DNA of 60,052 nt, from the NCBI GenBank assembly GCA_023512375.1, contig JAILZS010000011.1:1-60052 (forward strand), read 5' to 3'. The notes under the pieces are model-generated. The model ran no database searches. It was not told where the DNA came from and saw only the letters and a list, made by a program, of their open reading frames with translations. The DNA comes from Bacillota bacterium. GTDB lineage: Bacteria; Bacillota; Sulfobacillia; JAJZYS01; JAILZS01. Positions within the stretch are counted from its first letter, which is position 1. Each line of letters starts with the position of its first letter. Positions 16,345-24,052 of this stretch are shown here, in pieces. The position numbers were made by a program, and so were the translations under genes.

Positions 16345-16689
16345 GTGCACCACATCGCCGCCGCCGCGCGCGGCCCCTGGCAGACGACCAACATCGAGGG
16401 CGTCTTGGGACACGACCTCCTGGCGTTGCCGGAGGGGACGGCCAAGCTCATCCGCCTCCTGCCGGGCGCCCGCTATCCCCGCCACCAGCATCCGGCGCGC
16501 ACGGAGTACGCCTACGTCCTCGCCGGCACGCCACGCCTGATCGTCGCCGACCAGGCGTACGACGCGGCGGTCGGGGACTTCGTCACCTTCCCGACGGACA
16601 CTCCACACGCGCTCGAGAACCACGCTCAGGTCGAGGCGCTGCTCCTCGTCGGGGCCGTGTATCATCGACCGACGCCGGACGGGGACTGA
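16345..16689 (+). CDS. Small cupin-domain protein
   Basis: This 114-aa single-domain cupin has motif 1 YPRHQHPARTEYAYVLAG (two metal-binding His, one Glu) and motif 2 FVTFPTDTPHALENH (His). GTG 16345 is chosen because GAGGAGG at 16330-16336 is 8 bp upstream; longer frames to 16225 begin inside the operator. Small cupins bind Fe, Mn, Ni or Zn and act as sensors or small enzymes such as dioxygenases. The 3' end overlaps the convergent NADH dehydrogenase gene by 28 bp. The substrate cannot be inferred. Confidence 0.75.
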   Translation: MHHIAAAARGPWQTTNIEGVLGHDLLALPEGTAKLIRLLPGARYPRHQHPARTEYAYVLAGTPRLIVADQAYDAAVGDFVTFPTDTPHALENHAQVEALLLVGAVYHRPTPDGD

Positions 16690-18074
16690 GCGCGCCCGCG
16701 CGGCGCGCGCCTTGGCGTCGCCCTGGAGTCGCCCGCCGGCGCGGCGGGAACGACCGGGCCTGCGCCCGCGCCGCCCGCCGCCGCGGGCGGCGTGCCGTCG
16801 AAGTCGAACAGGATGCGTGCGCTGGGCCGGTCGAACCAATACGCGGCCGCCCAGTGGACGAGCACCAACAGTCGGTTCTCGAACCCGATCAGGGTGGCGA
16901 TGTGCACCACGAGCCAGAACAACCAGCCGATCAGGCCGACGACGTGCAGCGGGCCGATTTGGACGACGGCCGCACTCCTTCCCAGCGTCGCCATCTGGCC
17001 GTGGTCGCGGTAGCGGAACGGTAGCGTCGGGCGCCCGGCCAAGCGGCGCCGGATCATCGCCGCCGCGTGCCGGCCCTGCTGCTGGGCGACCGGCGCCAGC
17101 GCCGGCAGGAGGTGGCCCCTCTCGTCCGTCGCGCCGGCGAGGTCGCCGACGACGAACACCTCGGGGTGGCCGGGAAGGGAGAGGTCAGGGAGGACGGAGA
17201 CGCGGCCGCCGGCGGCGGTGGCGACGCCGAGGGCGCTTCCGACGGGCGAAGCGCGGTTGCCCGCAGCCCAGAACGCGATCGCGCCCGGCAGGCGTTCGGT
17301 GCCGACGGTGACCCCGGCGTCGTCGAGCGCCGTCACGGCGCAGTTCAGGCGCACCTCCACCCCCAGCGCCTCCAGGCGCCGGCGCGTGTACTCGGAAAGG
17401 GACGGGGCCAGAGCGGGCAACAGTCGCGGTCCGGCTTCGGCCAGGACGACGCGGGTGCGCTCGGGGCGCACCGCGCGCACCTCCCGCACGAGCACGCGGC
17501 GGGCGATGCCCGCGAGCGCGCCGGCCAACTCCACCCCGGTCGGGCCGCCGCCCACGACCACGAACACGGGCTCGGACGCGGACCCCAGGTCCACCCCGTC
17601 GGCGCGTACCCGCTCGGCCGCTTCGTAGGCGCCCAGCAGGCGGTGGCGGATGCCGAGCGCATCGGCGAGGGTCTTGAGGCCTGGCGCCCGCGCCTCCCAC
17701 CCCTCATGGCCGAAGTACGCGTGGCGCGCCCCTAGCGCGAGCACCAGGTAGTCGTAAGGGATCTCGCTTGCGTCCGGGGTCAAGCGCACGACGCGGCGCT
17801 CGAGGTCGATGCCGGCGATCTCGGCCATGAGCACGCGCACGTCGCGCCGCCGGCGCAGGATGGACCGGATGGGCACCGCGATGTCCTCGGGCGACAGGAC
17901 GCCGACGGCGACCTGATAGAGAAGCGGCTGGAAGAGATGGTGGTTGGTGCGGTCGACGATGGTCAGGTCCACGGGTGCGCCCGCGAGCGCCCGGGCGGCG
18001 AACAGGCCGCCGAAGCCCGCGCCGGTGACGACGACGCGCGCCCGGCGCGCGGCGCCCTGGGCGGTGGCCGCCAC
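16662..18074 (-). CDS. Type II NADH:quinone oxidoreductase (NDH-2)
   Basis: This 470-aa flavoprotein has an FAD-binding GAGFGG at 18-23, TNHHLFQPLLYQVA (typical of NDH-2), a second dinucleotide fold with VVVGGGPTGVELAG, and VFVVGDLAG near the C-terminal FAD site. A C-terminal hydrophobic segment, VVHIATLIGF, attaches it to the membrane. NDH-2 passes electrons from NADH to quinone without pumping protons, a low-cost way to feed an NO or O2 reductase. GTG 18074 follows AAAGGGGGG with 6 bp spacing. The C-terminal 40 residues are low complexity. Confidence 0.88.
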   Translation of the reverse strand: MAATAQGAARRARVVVTGAGFGGLFAARALAGAPVDLTIVDRTNHHLFQPLLYQVAVGVLSPEDIAVPIRSILRRRRDVRVLMAEIAGIDLERRVVRLTPDASEIPYDYLVLALGARHAYFGHEGWEARAPGLKTLADALGIRHRLLGAYEAAERVRADGVDLGSASEPVFVVVGGGPTGVELAGALAGIARRVLVREVRAVRPERTRVVLAEAGPRLLPALAPSLSEYTRRRLEALGVEVRLNCAVTALDDAGVTVGTERLPGAIAFWAAGNRASPVGSALGVATAAGGRVSVLPDLSLPGHPEVFVVGDLAGATDERGHLLPALAPVAQQQGRHAAAMIRRRLAGRPTLPFRYRDHGQMATLGRSAAVVQIGPLHVVGLIGWLFWLVVHIATLIGFENRLLVLVHWAAAYWFDRPSARILFDFDGTPPAAAGGAGAGPVVPAAPAGDSRATPRRAPRGRAQSPSGVGR

Positions 18075-18112
18075 AGTCGACCCCCCTTTCGCCAGCCGCT
18101 CGGCGCCTGAGG

Positions 18113-18586
18113 TCAGCGTCCGCCCCCGTCGGCTGTGCCGTACGGGGAGACGTAGCCGCCGACCGGCGGGCGGAAGGCGACCGACATCCGGTTCCAGCCG
18201 TTGATCGCCACGATCGCCAGTGTCAGGGCGACGAGTTCGCGTTCGTCGAACGCCCGGCGGGCTTCCTCGAACGCTGCGTCGGGGACATGGCTTTGGGCCA
18301 CCAACGTGACGGCCTCGCACCACGCGAGGGCCGCTCGCTCGCGTGCGCTAAAGCACTCGGCTTCCCGCCACACCGCCACCAGGTGCAGACGCCCCTCGCT
18401 CTCGCCGCGGGCGCGCGCGTCCTTGGCGTGCATGTCGACGCAGTACGCGCAGCCGTTCAGCTGCGAGGCGCGCAGGCGCACGAGCTCGAGTAGGGTCGGT
18501 TCGAGTCCGCTCTCGCGCACGGCCGCCTCGACGCCGCTGAGCGCGTCGCGGGCCGGCGGGAAGGCCTTGGACCAGTCGAGGCGCAT
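18113..18586 (-). CDS. AhpD-like carboxymuconolactone decarboxylase family protein
   Basis: This 157-aa helical protein carries the AhpD core motif LNGCAYCVDMH, with the redox pair Cys46-x2-Cys49 and the proton-relay His, at residues 43-53. Relatives include alkylhydroperoxidases that detoxify peroxides or peroxynitrite. ATG 18586 begins the frame, and the NDH-2 start at 18074 is 38 bp downstream, so the two are probably cotranscribed with the DUF2249 gene above. It fits an oxidative/nitrosative defence role in the island. Confidence 0.85.
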   Translation of the reverse strand: MRLDWSKAFPPARDALSGVEAAVRESGLEPTLLELVRLRASQLNGCAYCVDMHAKDARARGESEGRLHLVAVWREAECFSARERAALAWCEAVTLVAQSHVPDAAFEEARRAFDERELVALTLAIVAINGWNRMSVAFRPPVGGYVSPYGTADGGGR

Positions 18587-18636
18587 GTGGCGTGATCCTC
18601 CTCGTCGTGTTCGCCTCGCAGCGCCGGGGCGCCGGT

Positions 18637-18870
18637 TCAGGCCGCGGTGCGGGCGATGTGGACGCGCCACACCTCGGGGCCGCGCTCGAGATACGTCCAG
18701 GTGAACTTGTCGGCGTGCTCGGCCTGAAACTGATAGTACAGCGGCAGCGGGTCGTGGTCGTTCACCAGCTCCAGCACCTCGCCCACGCCGAGGCTGTTCC
18801 AGGTCGAGAAGATCGTCTCGTGCCGGCGAGCCGGCGGCAGGGAGCGAACATCCAACGTCGTCGTGGCCAT
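18637..18870 (-). CDS. Single-domain DUF2249 protein
   Basis: This 77-aa protein is a complete single DUF2249 unit: LDVRSLPPARRHETIFSTW, LVNDHDPLPLYYQFQAEH and a C-terminal WRVHI strand. It is the fourth DUF2249 domain in the element, most similar in motif layout to the C-terminal domain of the hemerythrin fusion (both have N/V-D-H-D-P-L-P-L). A GAGGTGGG ribosome site precedes ATG 18870. A perfect operator at 18932-18945 lies 62 bp upstream, so it is the first gene of the DUF2249-AhpD-NDH-2 operon. Confidence 0.88.
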   Translation of the reverse strand: MATTTLDVRSLPPARRHETIFSTWNSLGVGEVLELVNDHDPLPLYYQFQAEHADKFTWTYLERGPEVWRVHIARTAA

Positions 18871-18931
18871 GTTTCCCACCTCGCAATGCCAGACTCCGCT
18901 CCCACGGTAGGGGGCCGACGAGCGATGGACC

Positions 18932-18945
18932 GTGACCGCCGTCAC
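18932..18945. promoter_or_regulatory. Crp/Fnr-type operator upstream of the DUF2249-AhpD-NDH-2 operon
   Basis: GTGACCGCCGTCAC matches GTGA-N6-TCAC exactly and lies 62 bp before the DUF2249 start, much like the 59 bp spacing at the oxidase operon. The similar distance suggests activation from the same position. Confidence 0.7.
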
Positions 18946-19273
18946 GCGCCGTCCGCCGCCGGTGGGCCGAGAAGGACGGGAGCGACGATGTCGTACATGC
19001 GTTGGGCTGACCCCGTAGATCGACGGTCGCGACCGAAGTGCACGCGGTCGAGCGGATGAAGCCAACGGGTCGTCGTGTGATGCGCTGAACGTTGGCCACG
19101 CCTGTCGGCCCGACAGCCAGGGTTTGCCCTTGTGACCTGGCCGCAGATCTGCGCGCAGCGAGACCTGCCCTGCCCGTTGGGACGCAATGGCCTCCAGGGA
19201 TCCTCCTGGGGGCCTTGGGCGTCCACGCACACCAGGGTTCAAACGCCCGTAGGCTCTTCGGAGGTGAGCTTTG
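18946..19273. other. Gene-free stretch before the recombinase operon
   Basis: About 330 bp between the island's last leftward promoter and the recombinase operon. I see no recognisable coding frame. Upstream signals for the 60-aa gene and recombinase should lie in the last 100 bp, which ends in a strong GGAGGTGAG ribosome site at 19260-19268. Confidence 0.45.
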
Positions 19274-19456
19274 GTGAGCCAAGCCCAGCAGCTTCGACTG
19301 AAGGAGCCCCTTCCCGACCAGCCGGTTGTCCGGGCTTGGGACGAAGCTCCACCCAACGTGCGTCGGGCGTACGCGGTGATGGCGTCAGCCTATCTCCGGC
19401 GTCGCGTGACACACCGTGCACCTGGCCGCCCGGACTCCTGTTCGCAGACGGGGTGA
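19274..19456 (+). CDS. Small protein just upstream of the recombinase (60 aa)
   Basis: GTG 19274 is preceded by GGAGGTGAG (19260-19268) at ideal spacing, one of the best ribosome sites in the element. The product is charged and probably helical (QPVVRAWDEAPPNVRRAYAV, then a basic YLRRRVTHR). Its stop is 4 bp before the recombinase start, so the two are translationally linked. I do not recognise a family. Small basic proteins next to large serine recombinases can be recombination directionality factors or accessory proteins. That role is a hypothesis from position and size only. Confidence 0.5.
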   Translation: MSQAQQLRLKEPLPDQPVVRAWDEAPPNVRRAYAVMASAYLRRRVTHRAPGRPDSCSQTG

Positions 19457-19460
19457 GCGG

Positions 19461-20897
19461 GTGCCGACGCCGCTTCTCTACTGCCGCGTCTCCACGCAGG
19501 AGCAGGCGAACGAAGGGTACAGCCTGGACGCCCAGCTCGCCCAGCTGGAAGCGTACTGCGGAAGCCAGGGGTGGGAACCCGGCGGGCGGTACGTGGAGGA
19601 AGGGTACTCCGCCAAGAACCTGGAGCGGCCGCAGCTGCAAGCCCTGCTGGCGGACGTCCGTTCCCATCGGTTCAAGGAGCCGCTCGTCCTCGTGTGGCGC
19701 CTGGACCGGCTCACGCGGTCGGTCGCCGACCTGTATGTGCTGCTCTCGATGTTGGAGGAAGACGGGGGTGCCTTCCGCTCCATCACCGAACCGTTCGAAA
19801 CCCAGACGGCCGTGGGCAAGCTGTTCGTGACCCTGATCGCGGCCATGGCGCAATGGGAGCGGGAGAACCTCATCGAGCGCGTCCGCCTGGGGCAGATGCA
19901 CCAGGTCATCCATACGGACGACTGGACCGGCGGGCGGCCGCCATACGGCTACCGCCTCGTCAAGAAGAAGCTTCGGGTGGACCCGGAGGCGGCCGCGGTG
20001 GTGCGAGAGGTGTACGGCAGGTTCCTGGTAGAGGGGAACCTCTACGCCATCGCGCGCGACCTCAACGCCCGCGGCATCCCGGCTCCGGGCGGCAAGGGGT
20101 GGAACGCGCACAGGCTGCGCTACATCCTGTCGAATCCCGTATACGCCGGCATCCGGACATGGCAGCGACACGTGCGCGGTGCCGATGGCAAACGAGCCTA
20201 CCGGCGGCGGTCACGGGATTCCTGGAAGGTCGTGGAGGATCAACGCTTCCCCGCCATCGTGGACCGCGGCACCTGGGAACGGGCGATGGGGGTCGTCGAG
20301 GGGCGTGGGCGTGTCTCCCACAGGCACGGCTGGGGGGAGCACCCGCTTACGGGCGTGCTGGTGTGCGGGGCATGCGGGTCGACGATGAACGGCAAGCTCG
20401 TGCGGCGGGGAGACAGGTCGTATCGCTACTACCGGTGTCCCAGACGCTACCAGGGCCGGGCGTGCCAGCGCGGGCAGGTGCGGGCGGAGGACTTGGAGGG
20501 CCTGGTGCTGACTGCGATCCAGGCGCGGTTTGCAGAACAGGCGCTCTTGGAGCAGGCGGTGGTGGAGATGCAAGGCGCGGACGACACCGACGGAAGTCGT
20601 CTCGCAGCGGAGCTCGAGGACGTGCGCCGACGCATGCGCCGATGGGAAGACGCCTACGAGGAGGCGCAGATCGACGCCAGCACGCTGGGCCAGCGCCTGC
20701 GGGACCTCCGGGCACGGGAGGGGGAGATTCTGGTGCGCATGCGGAATCTGTCAACAGCGCACGAGGGGCCGGCGCAGGTGTTCGCGAGCGAAGGCTGGGC
20801 CTCCATGACGGCAGCCGAGCGCCAGGCATTCGTACACGATCTCGTAGCACGTGTGACGATCGATCTGGATGGGTCCGTGGACATCGACTGGCGGTAG
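19461..20897 (+). CDS. Large serine recombinase (site-specific integrase)
   Basis: This 478-aa recombinase has the N-terminal resolvase catalytic domain with nucleophile Ser11 (YCRVSTQEQ), R-L-D-R-L-T-R at about 89-95 and the long E helix. A 'Recombinase' DNA-binding domain follows (about 165-290; PPYGYRL, ARDLNARGIPAPGG, ILSNPVYAG), then a zinc ribbon (about 305-345; LVCGACG, YRCPRR, CQRG) and a C-terminal coiled coil (EDVRRRMRRWEDAYEEA). This is the architecture of phiC31/Bxb1-type integrases. GTG 19461 is chosen because upstream starts are weaker. The gene ends 7 bp from the attP left arm, the usual integrase-attP arrangement. All key catalytic residues seem present, so it is probably active. 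Confidence 0.95.
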   Translation: MPTPLLYCRVSTQEQANEGYSLDAQLAQLEAYCGSQGWEPGGRYVEEGYSAKNLERPQLQALLADVRSHRFKEPLVLVWRLDRLTRSVADLYVLLSMLEEDGGAFRSITEPFETQTAVGKLFVTLIAAMAQWERENLIERVRLGQMHQVIHTDDWTGGRPPYGYRLVKKKLRVDPEAAAVVREVYGRFLVEGNLYAIARDLNARGIPAPGGKGWNAHRLRYILSNPVYAGIRTWQRHVRGADGKRAYRRRSRDSWKVVEDQRFPAIVDRGTWERAMGVVEGRGRVSHRHGWGEHPLTGVLVCGACGSTMNGKLVRRGDRSYRYYRCPRRYQGRACQRGQVRAEDLEGLVLTAIQARFAEQALLEQAVVEMQGADDTDGSRLAAELEDVRRRMRRWEDAYEEAQIDASTLGQRLRDLRAREGEILVRMRNLSTAHEGPAQVFASEGWASMTAAERQAFVHDLVARVTIDLDGSVDIDWR

Positions 20898-20904
20898 GCA
20901 GGGC

Positions 20905-20941
20905 GTGCCCCATTCGGACCAAAGGATGGGGGATGGTGTGG
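20905..20941. other. attR of the serine-recombinase element
   Basis: The right junction. The arm GTGCCCCATTCGGACCAA at 20905-20922 is element sequence, the TG core is 20927-20928, and host sequence resumes at 20929. The host half contains GTGG at 20938-20941, which mirrors CCAC at 1087-1090 about the core, a weak dyad in the original attB. The frame of the split gene is preserved across the core. Confidence 0.85.
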
Positions 20942-21910
20942 GCCACACTCGCCGTCGGCGCGGCCAACGTTCCCCTCCTGCGCGTGACGGGCGAGACCGT
21001 CCTTGAGCGCGTGCGCCGCATGGGCGTCACCGTGCTGTGCGCCGCCCCCACCGTCCTGGGGATGATCGTCCGGGCTGCCCGCGCTGCACCTGGCGGCGCC
21101 CCCCGAGGCGTGCGGGTGGCGACGGCAGGAGGGGCGCCGACGGCGGCCGTGATCCAGGCGGTGGAGGAAGAGGTGGGGTGGCCGGTCACCCACCTGTACG
21201 GCCTCACCGAGACCACCGCCTTCGCCACCTATTGCGAACCTCCGGCCGACCTGGAGCACATGCCGGCGGCAGAGCGCGCCCGCTTCAAGGCCCGCCAGGG
21301 GGTCCCCCTCTTGCTCGCGGGGCGGGTGCGGGTGGTGCGCTCGGACGGTCGTCCGGTGGCGGCCGACGGGCGGGAGATGGGAGAGGTGGTGGTGCGGGGC
21401 AACGTCGTCATGGCCGGCTACCACGGCGACCCTGTCGCCACCGCCGAAGCGATGGGGGGCGGCTGGCTGCGCACGGGCGACCTGGCGGTGCGCCATCCGG
21501 ACGGATACATCGAGGTGCGCGACCGGCTCAAGGACGTCATCAAGTCGGGCGGGGAGCAGATCCCGTCCATCGAGGTCGAGGGGGTCCTCGCCGCCCACCC
21601 GGAGGTGGCGGAGGTGGCGGTCGTCGCCGCCCCCCACCCCCACTGGGGGGAGACGCCGGTGGCGTTCGTGGTCCCTCACGCGGGCCGCCGTCCCACGGCC
21701 GAGGCGTTGACCGAGCACTGCCGCGCCCGCCTCACGCACTTCAAGGTGCCCACCAGGTTCGTCTTCGTGCCCGAGCTGCCGCGCACGGCGAGCGGCAAGG
21801 TGCGCAAGGCCGAACTGCGCCGCCTCGTGGAAGGGGACCCGGCGTCCGGTGGGCAGGGCGGCATGGCCGTGGCGCCGCCCGCGACAGGCCAGGGTGCGGG
21901 CGAGCCGTAG
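20929..21910 (+). pseudogene. Acyl-CoA synthetase, 3' half (split by integrated element)
   Basis: This is the C-terminal 326 codons of the synthetase begun at 449. It contains motif A5 HLYGLTETTA, A7 WLRTGDLAV, the A8 hinge with KDVIKSGGEQIPSIEVE and the A10 lysine in PRTASGKVRKAELR. All are intact, with no stop codons or frameshifts, so the gene seems recently interrupted or kept functional by excision. An ATG at 20933 could allow translation of this half alone, but it lacks the P-loop and could not activate acids. It is 50 bp before the convergent acetyltransferase gene. Confidence 0.9.
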
Positions 21911-21959
21911 GCGGTGTCGCCAGCCGTTGCGCGCTGCGGGTGCCGACCCGCCCGGCGCC

Positions 21960-22439
21960 CTACGGCAGAAGGCGCCACACGGCGTACGCGTCCTCGCCGT
22001 TGCCGAAGAAGTGGGGCACCAGCCCGACCGCGCGCCAGCCCAACCGGGCCAACAGGCGCAACTGGGCCACATTGGAGCGCCGCACCTCGCCCAGGAACCA
22101 GCGGGCGCCGCGCGCTCGCGCGAACTCCTCGCCGGCGCGCAGCACCAGGCCTCCCAGGCCCCGGCGGCGGGCGTCGGGGTGGGTGGCGTTGCTGATGACA
22201 TGTGCCGTGGGACCCTGCACCTCGAAGCCGAAGTAGGCCAAAAGGCGATCGCCGTCCCGCACGCCGAGGTACACGGTGGCGTCGCGCGCCCACAGGCGTA
22301 CGACCTCGGCGTAGGAAAGCGGCTCCGGGAAGACCGCCTCCTCGATCGCCGCCACCTGCGCCAGGTCGGTGGCGGCGAGGGGGACGACGGCGGCGGCGGG
22401 CGGTGGGAAGGGCGAGGGAGTGGGGGGGACGGGGGACAT
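21960..22439 (-). CDS. GNAT-family N-acetyltransferase (RimI-like)
   Basis: This 159-aa protein has the GNAT fold: AAIEEAVFPEPLSYAEV, strand region LLAYFGFEV, the acetyl-CoA-binding motif ISNATHPDARRRGLGGLVLR (about 82-101) and a late RRSNVAQLRLLARLGW helix. These features resemble RimI, which acetylates the N-terminus of ribosomal protein S18. The start has GGAGGTGG 8 bp upstream. A clear paralogue lies at 33639-34136. The target cannot be told from sequence. Confidence 0.85.
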   Translation of the reverse strand: MSPVPPTPSPFPPPAAAVVPLAATDLAQVAAIEEAVFPEPLSYAEVVRLWARDATVYLGVRDGDRLLAYFGFEVQGPTAHVISNATHPDARRRGLGGLVLRAGEEFARARGARWFLGEVRRSNVAQLRLLARLGWRAVGLVPHFFGNGEDAYAVWRLLP

Positions 22440-22552
22440 ACGGCCACCTCCCCGCCACCCTATGCTCCGGTCATCGGGGCCGACAGCCGGGCCGGGCGGG
22501 GCGGGCACACTACGAGGGCGGCCGTATAGGCCGCGGGGGAGGCGTTCGTGCG

Positions 22553-24043
22553 GTGGTGCCGGTCGCTCTCCTGGCCATGGTGCTCGCCGCCGGCTTCGTG
22601 GGCGCGGCGGCGACGGCTGTGGCGGCGGTGTACGCGCTGCGCCGCCTCGCCCACCGGTGGGAGGACCGCCTGGCCGACGTCTCGGGCCTGGGGCCGGTGG
22701 AACTCGTCCTGGCCGGGGAGGCTGTGCCGGTACGGGACGCCGTCCTCACGCTGCAGCGAGCGGCCCACGCCGTCCCGGCCGCCGTCCCCATGGAGTCGCC
22801 CGCCCGCGACTGGCTGTCGCAGGTGCGCTTCGACCCCGCCACCCTGTGCCCCCCTGCCCGCCCGCCCCGGCCCGCCGTCCGTCTGGAGGTGCAGCTGGGG
22901 CCTGGTGCCGTCGTCCCTCTGCGCCTCGCCTTTCCCCTCCTCCTGTCCGGCATGGGATGGGGGGTGGGCGTGTCCGACGACGTGCGCCAGGTCCTGGCCG
23001 AGGCGGGCGCCCTCACCGGCGTGGCGGTGGTGAGCGGCGAGGGTCCCCCCTTGCCGGTGGAACTGGAGACGCTCCCCCGCTGGGTGTGGCAATGGGGGCG
23101 GAGCTCGTGGCAGCGCACCCACGCCTCGTTGCCGTCCGCCATGATCGAACTGCAGGTGGGGCAGGCGTCGGAGGGCGGGACGGAGGTGCGAAAGCCGGCT
23201 CGGCACCTTCCGCGCGTCGTCCGGCGGGCCGACGCCCGGGGCGAACTGCGCATCGCCGCCGGCCTCCCCCTCCCCCTGGACGTCTGGGTGCGGCGGGCGC
23301 GGGAGGCGGGCGGGGGCGTGCCCGTGGCGGTGAAGTTGCCGGCCAGCCAGCACCTGGAGGAGGACCTGGCGCTGGCGACCGCGGCGGGCGTCGACGTCGT
23401 CGTCCTGGACGGTGCGGGCGCGGGGACGGCCTCGAGCCCGGCCGTCCTCGCCGACCACCTGGCCATCCCCACGCCGGTGGCAGCGGCGCGCGCCCATCGC
23501 TGGCTTACCCGCCGCGGCCTTCGGCAGGGCGTCAGCCTGGTCGTGTCGGGGCGGGTGCACGGGGCGGCGGACATGGCCAAACTGCTCGCGCTCGGGGCGG
23601 ACGCGGTGGCGGTGGGGACGGTGGCCCTCATGGCGCTGGCGCATGGGCAGGTGGCCGACGTGCTGCCCGGTCGCGCCCCTACCTCGCTCGTCCTGGCCAA
23701 GGGGGCCGACGGCCCCCGCCGCCTCGACCGGGATCTGGCGGCGGAGCGGCTGGCCAACTGGCTTGTCGCCACGCGCGACGAGCTTGCCCTCCTCTGCCAG
23801 AGCCTGGGGGTGGGCGACGTGCGCGACCTGGGGGTGCGCCACCTGGTGGCCGAAACGCCACAGGCCGCGCGCGTCCTGGGCATCGCCTGGTATGGGGGCG
23901 GAGCGCCGTCGCCGCCGCCAGCCGTTCCCCAGATCGAGGCGCTGGCGCGCGATGTCCTCGCGGCCGGCCGTCAGGCCCGGCGGGCCTGGGCGCGGCTTGC
24001 GGCGGCGGGCGCCTCTCCCCCGTCGTCGGGGGCCGGAACTTGA
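22553..24043 (+). CDS. Membrane-anchored FMN-binding glutamate synthase-like protein
   Basis: This 496-aa protein has one N-terminal membrane helix (about 3-25) followed by a TIM-barrel resembling the FMN domain of glutamate synthase (GltB; the YerD-type family). Visible barrel features are LRLAFPLLLSGMGWG, a central VPVAVKLPASQH strand with the K, GVDVVVLDGAGAGTASSPAV (the GltB G-A-x-G-T motif) and SLVVSGRVHGAADMAKLLAL with LGADAVAVGTVALMALA. The Cys pattern for the GltB 3Fe-4S cluster is incomplete. It is followed 9 bp later by a flavoprotein gene, which could pass electrons to it. GTG 22553 has GGGGGAGG 10 bp upstream. Confidence 0.7.
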   Translation: MVPVALLAMVLAAGFVGAAATAVAAVYALRRLAHRWEDRLADVSGLGPVELVLAGEAVPVRDAVLTLQRAAHAVPAAVPMESPARDWLSQVRFDPATLCPPARPPRPAVRLEVQLGPGAVVPLRLAFPLLLSGMGWGVGVSDDVRQVLAEAGALTGVAVVSGEGPPLPVELETLPRWVWQWGRSSWQRTHASLPSAMIELQVGQASEGGTEVRKPARHLPRVVRRADARGELRIAAGLPLPLDVWVRRAREAGGGVPVAVKLPASQHLEEDLALATAAGVDVVVLDGAGAGTASSPAVLADHLAIPTPVAAARAHRWLTRRGLRQGVSLVVSGRVHGAADMAKLLALGADAVAVGTVALMALAHGQVADVLPGRAPTSLVLAKGADGPRRLDRDLAAERLANWLVATRDELALLCQSLGVGDVRDLGVRHLVAETPQAARVLGIAWYGGGAPSPPPAVPQIEALARDVLAAGRQARRAWARLAAAGASPPSSGAGT

Positions 24044-24052
24044 ACGGTGCCC

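Larger units (their letters stand above)
1100..20928. mobile_element. 19.83 kb serine-recombinase integrative element carrying an NO/respiration island
   Basis: The boundaries come from the split acyl-CoA synthetase: the reading frame is restored exactly when the DNA between the two TG dinucleotides (1100-1101 and 20927-20928) is removed. A large serine recombinase gene lies at the right end and its stop codon is 7 bp from the right attachment half-site. A VapBC pair lies at the left end. The cargo between them is about 20 genes centred on a haem-copper oxidase or NO reductase, its regulator and accessory proteins. No conjugation or phage structural genes are visible, so the element looks like a site-specific integrating genomic island, not a prophage or an ICE. 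Excision should leave an intact synthetase gene. Confidence 0.88.
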
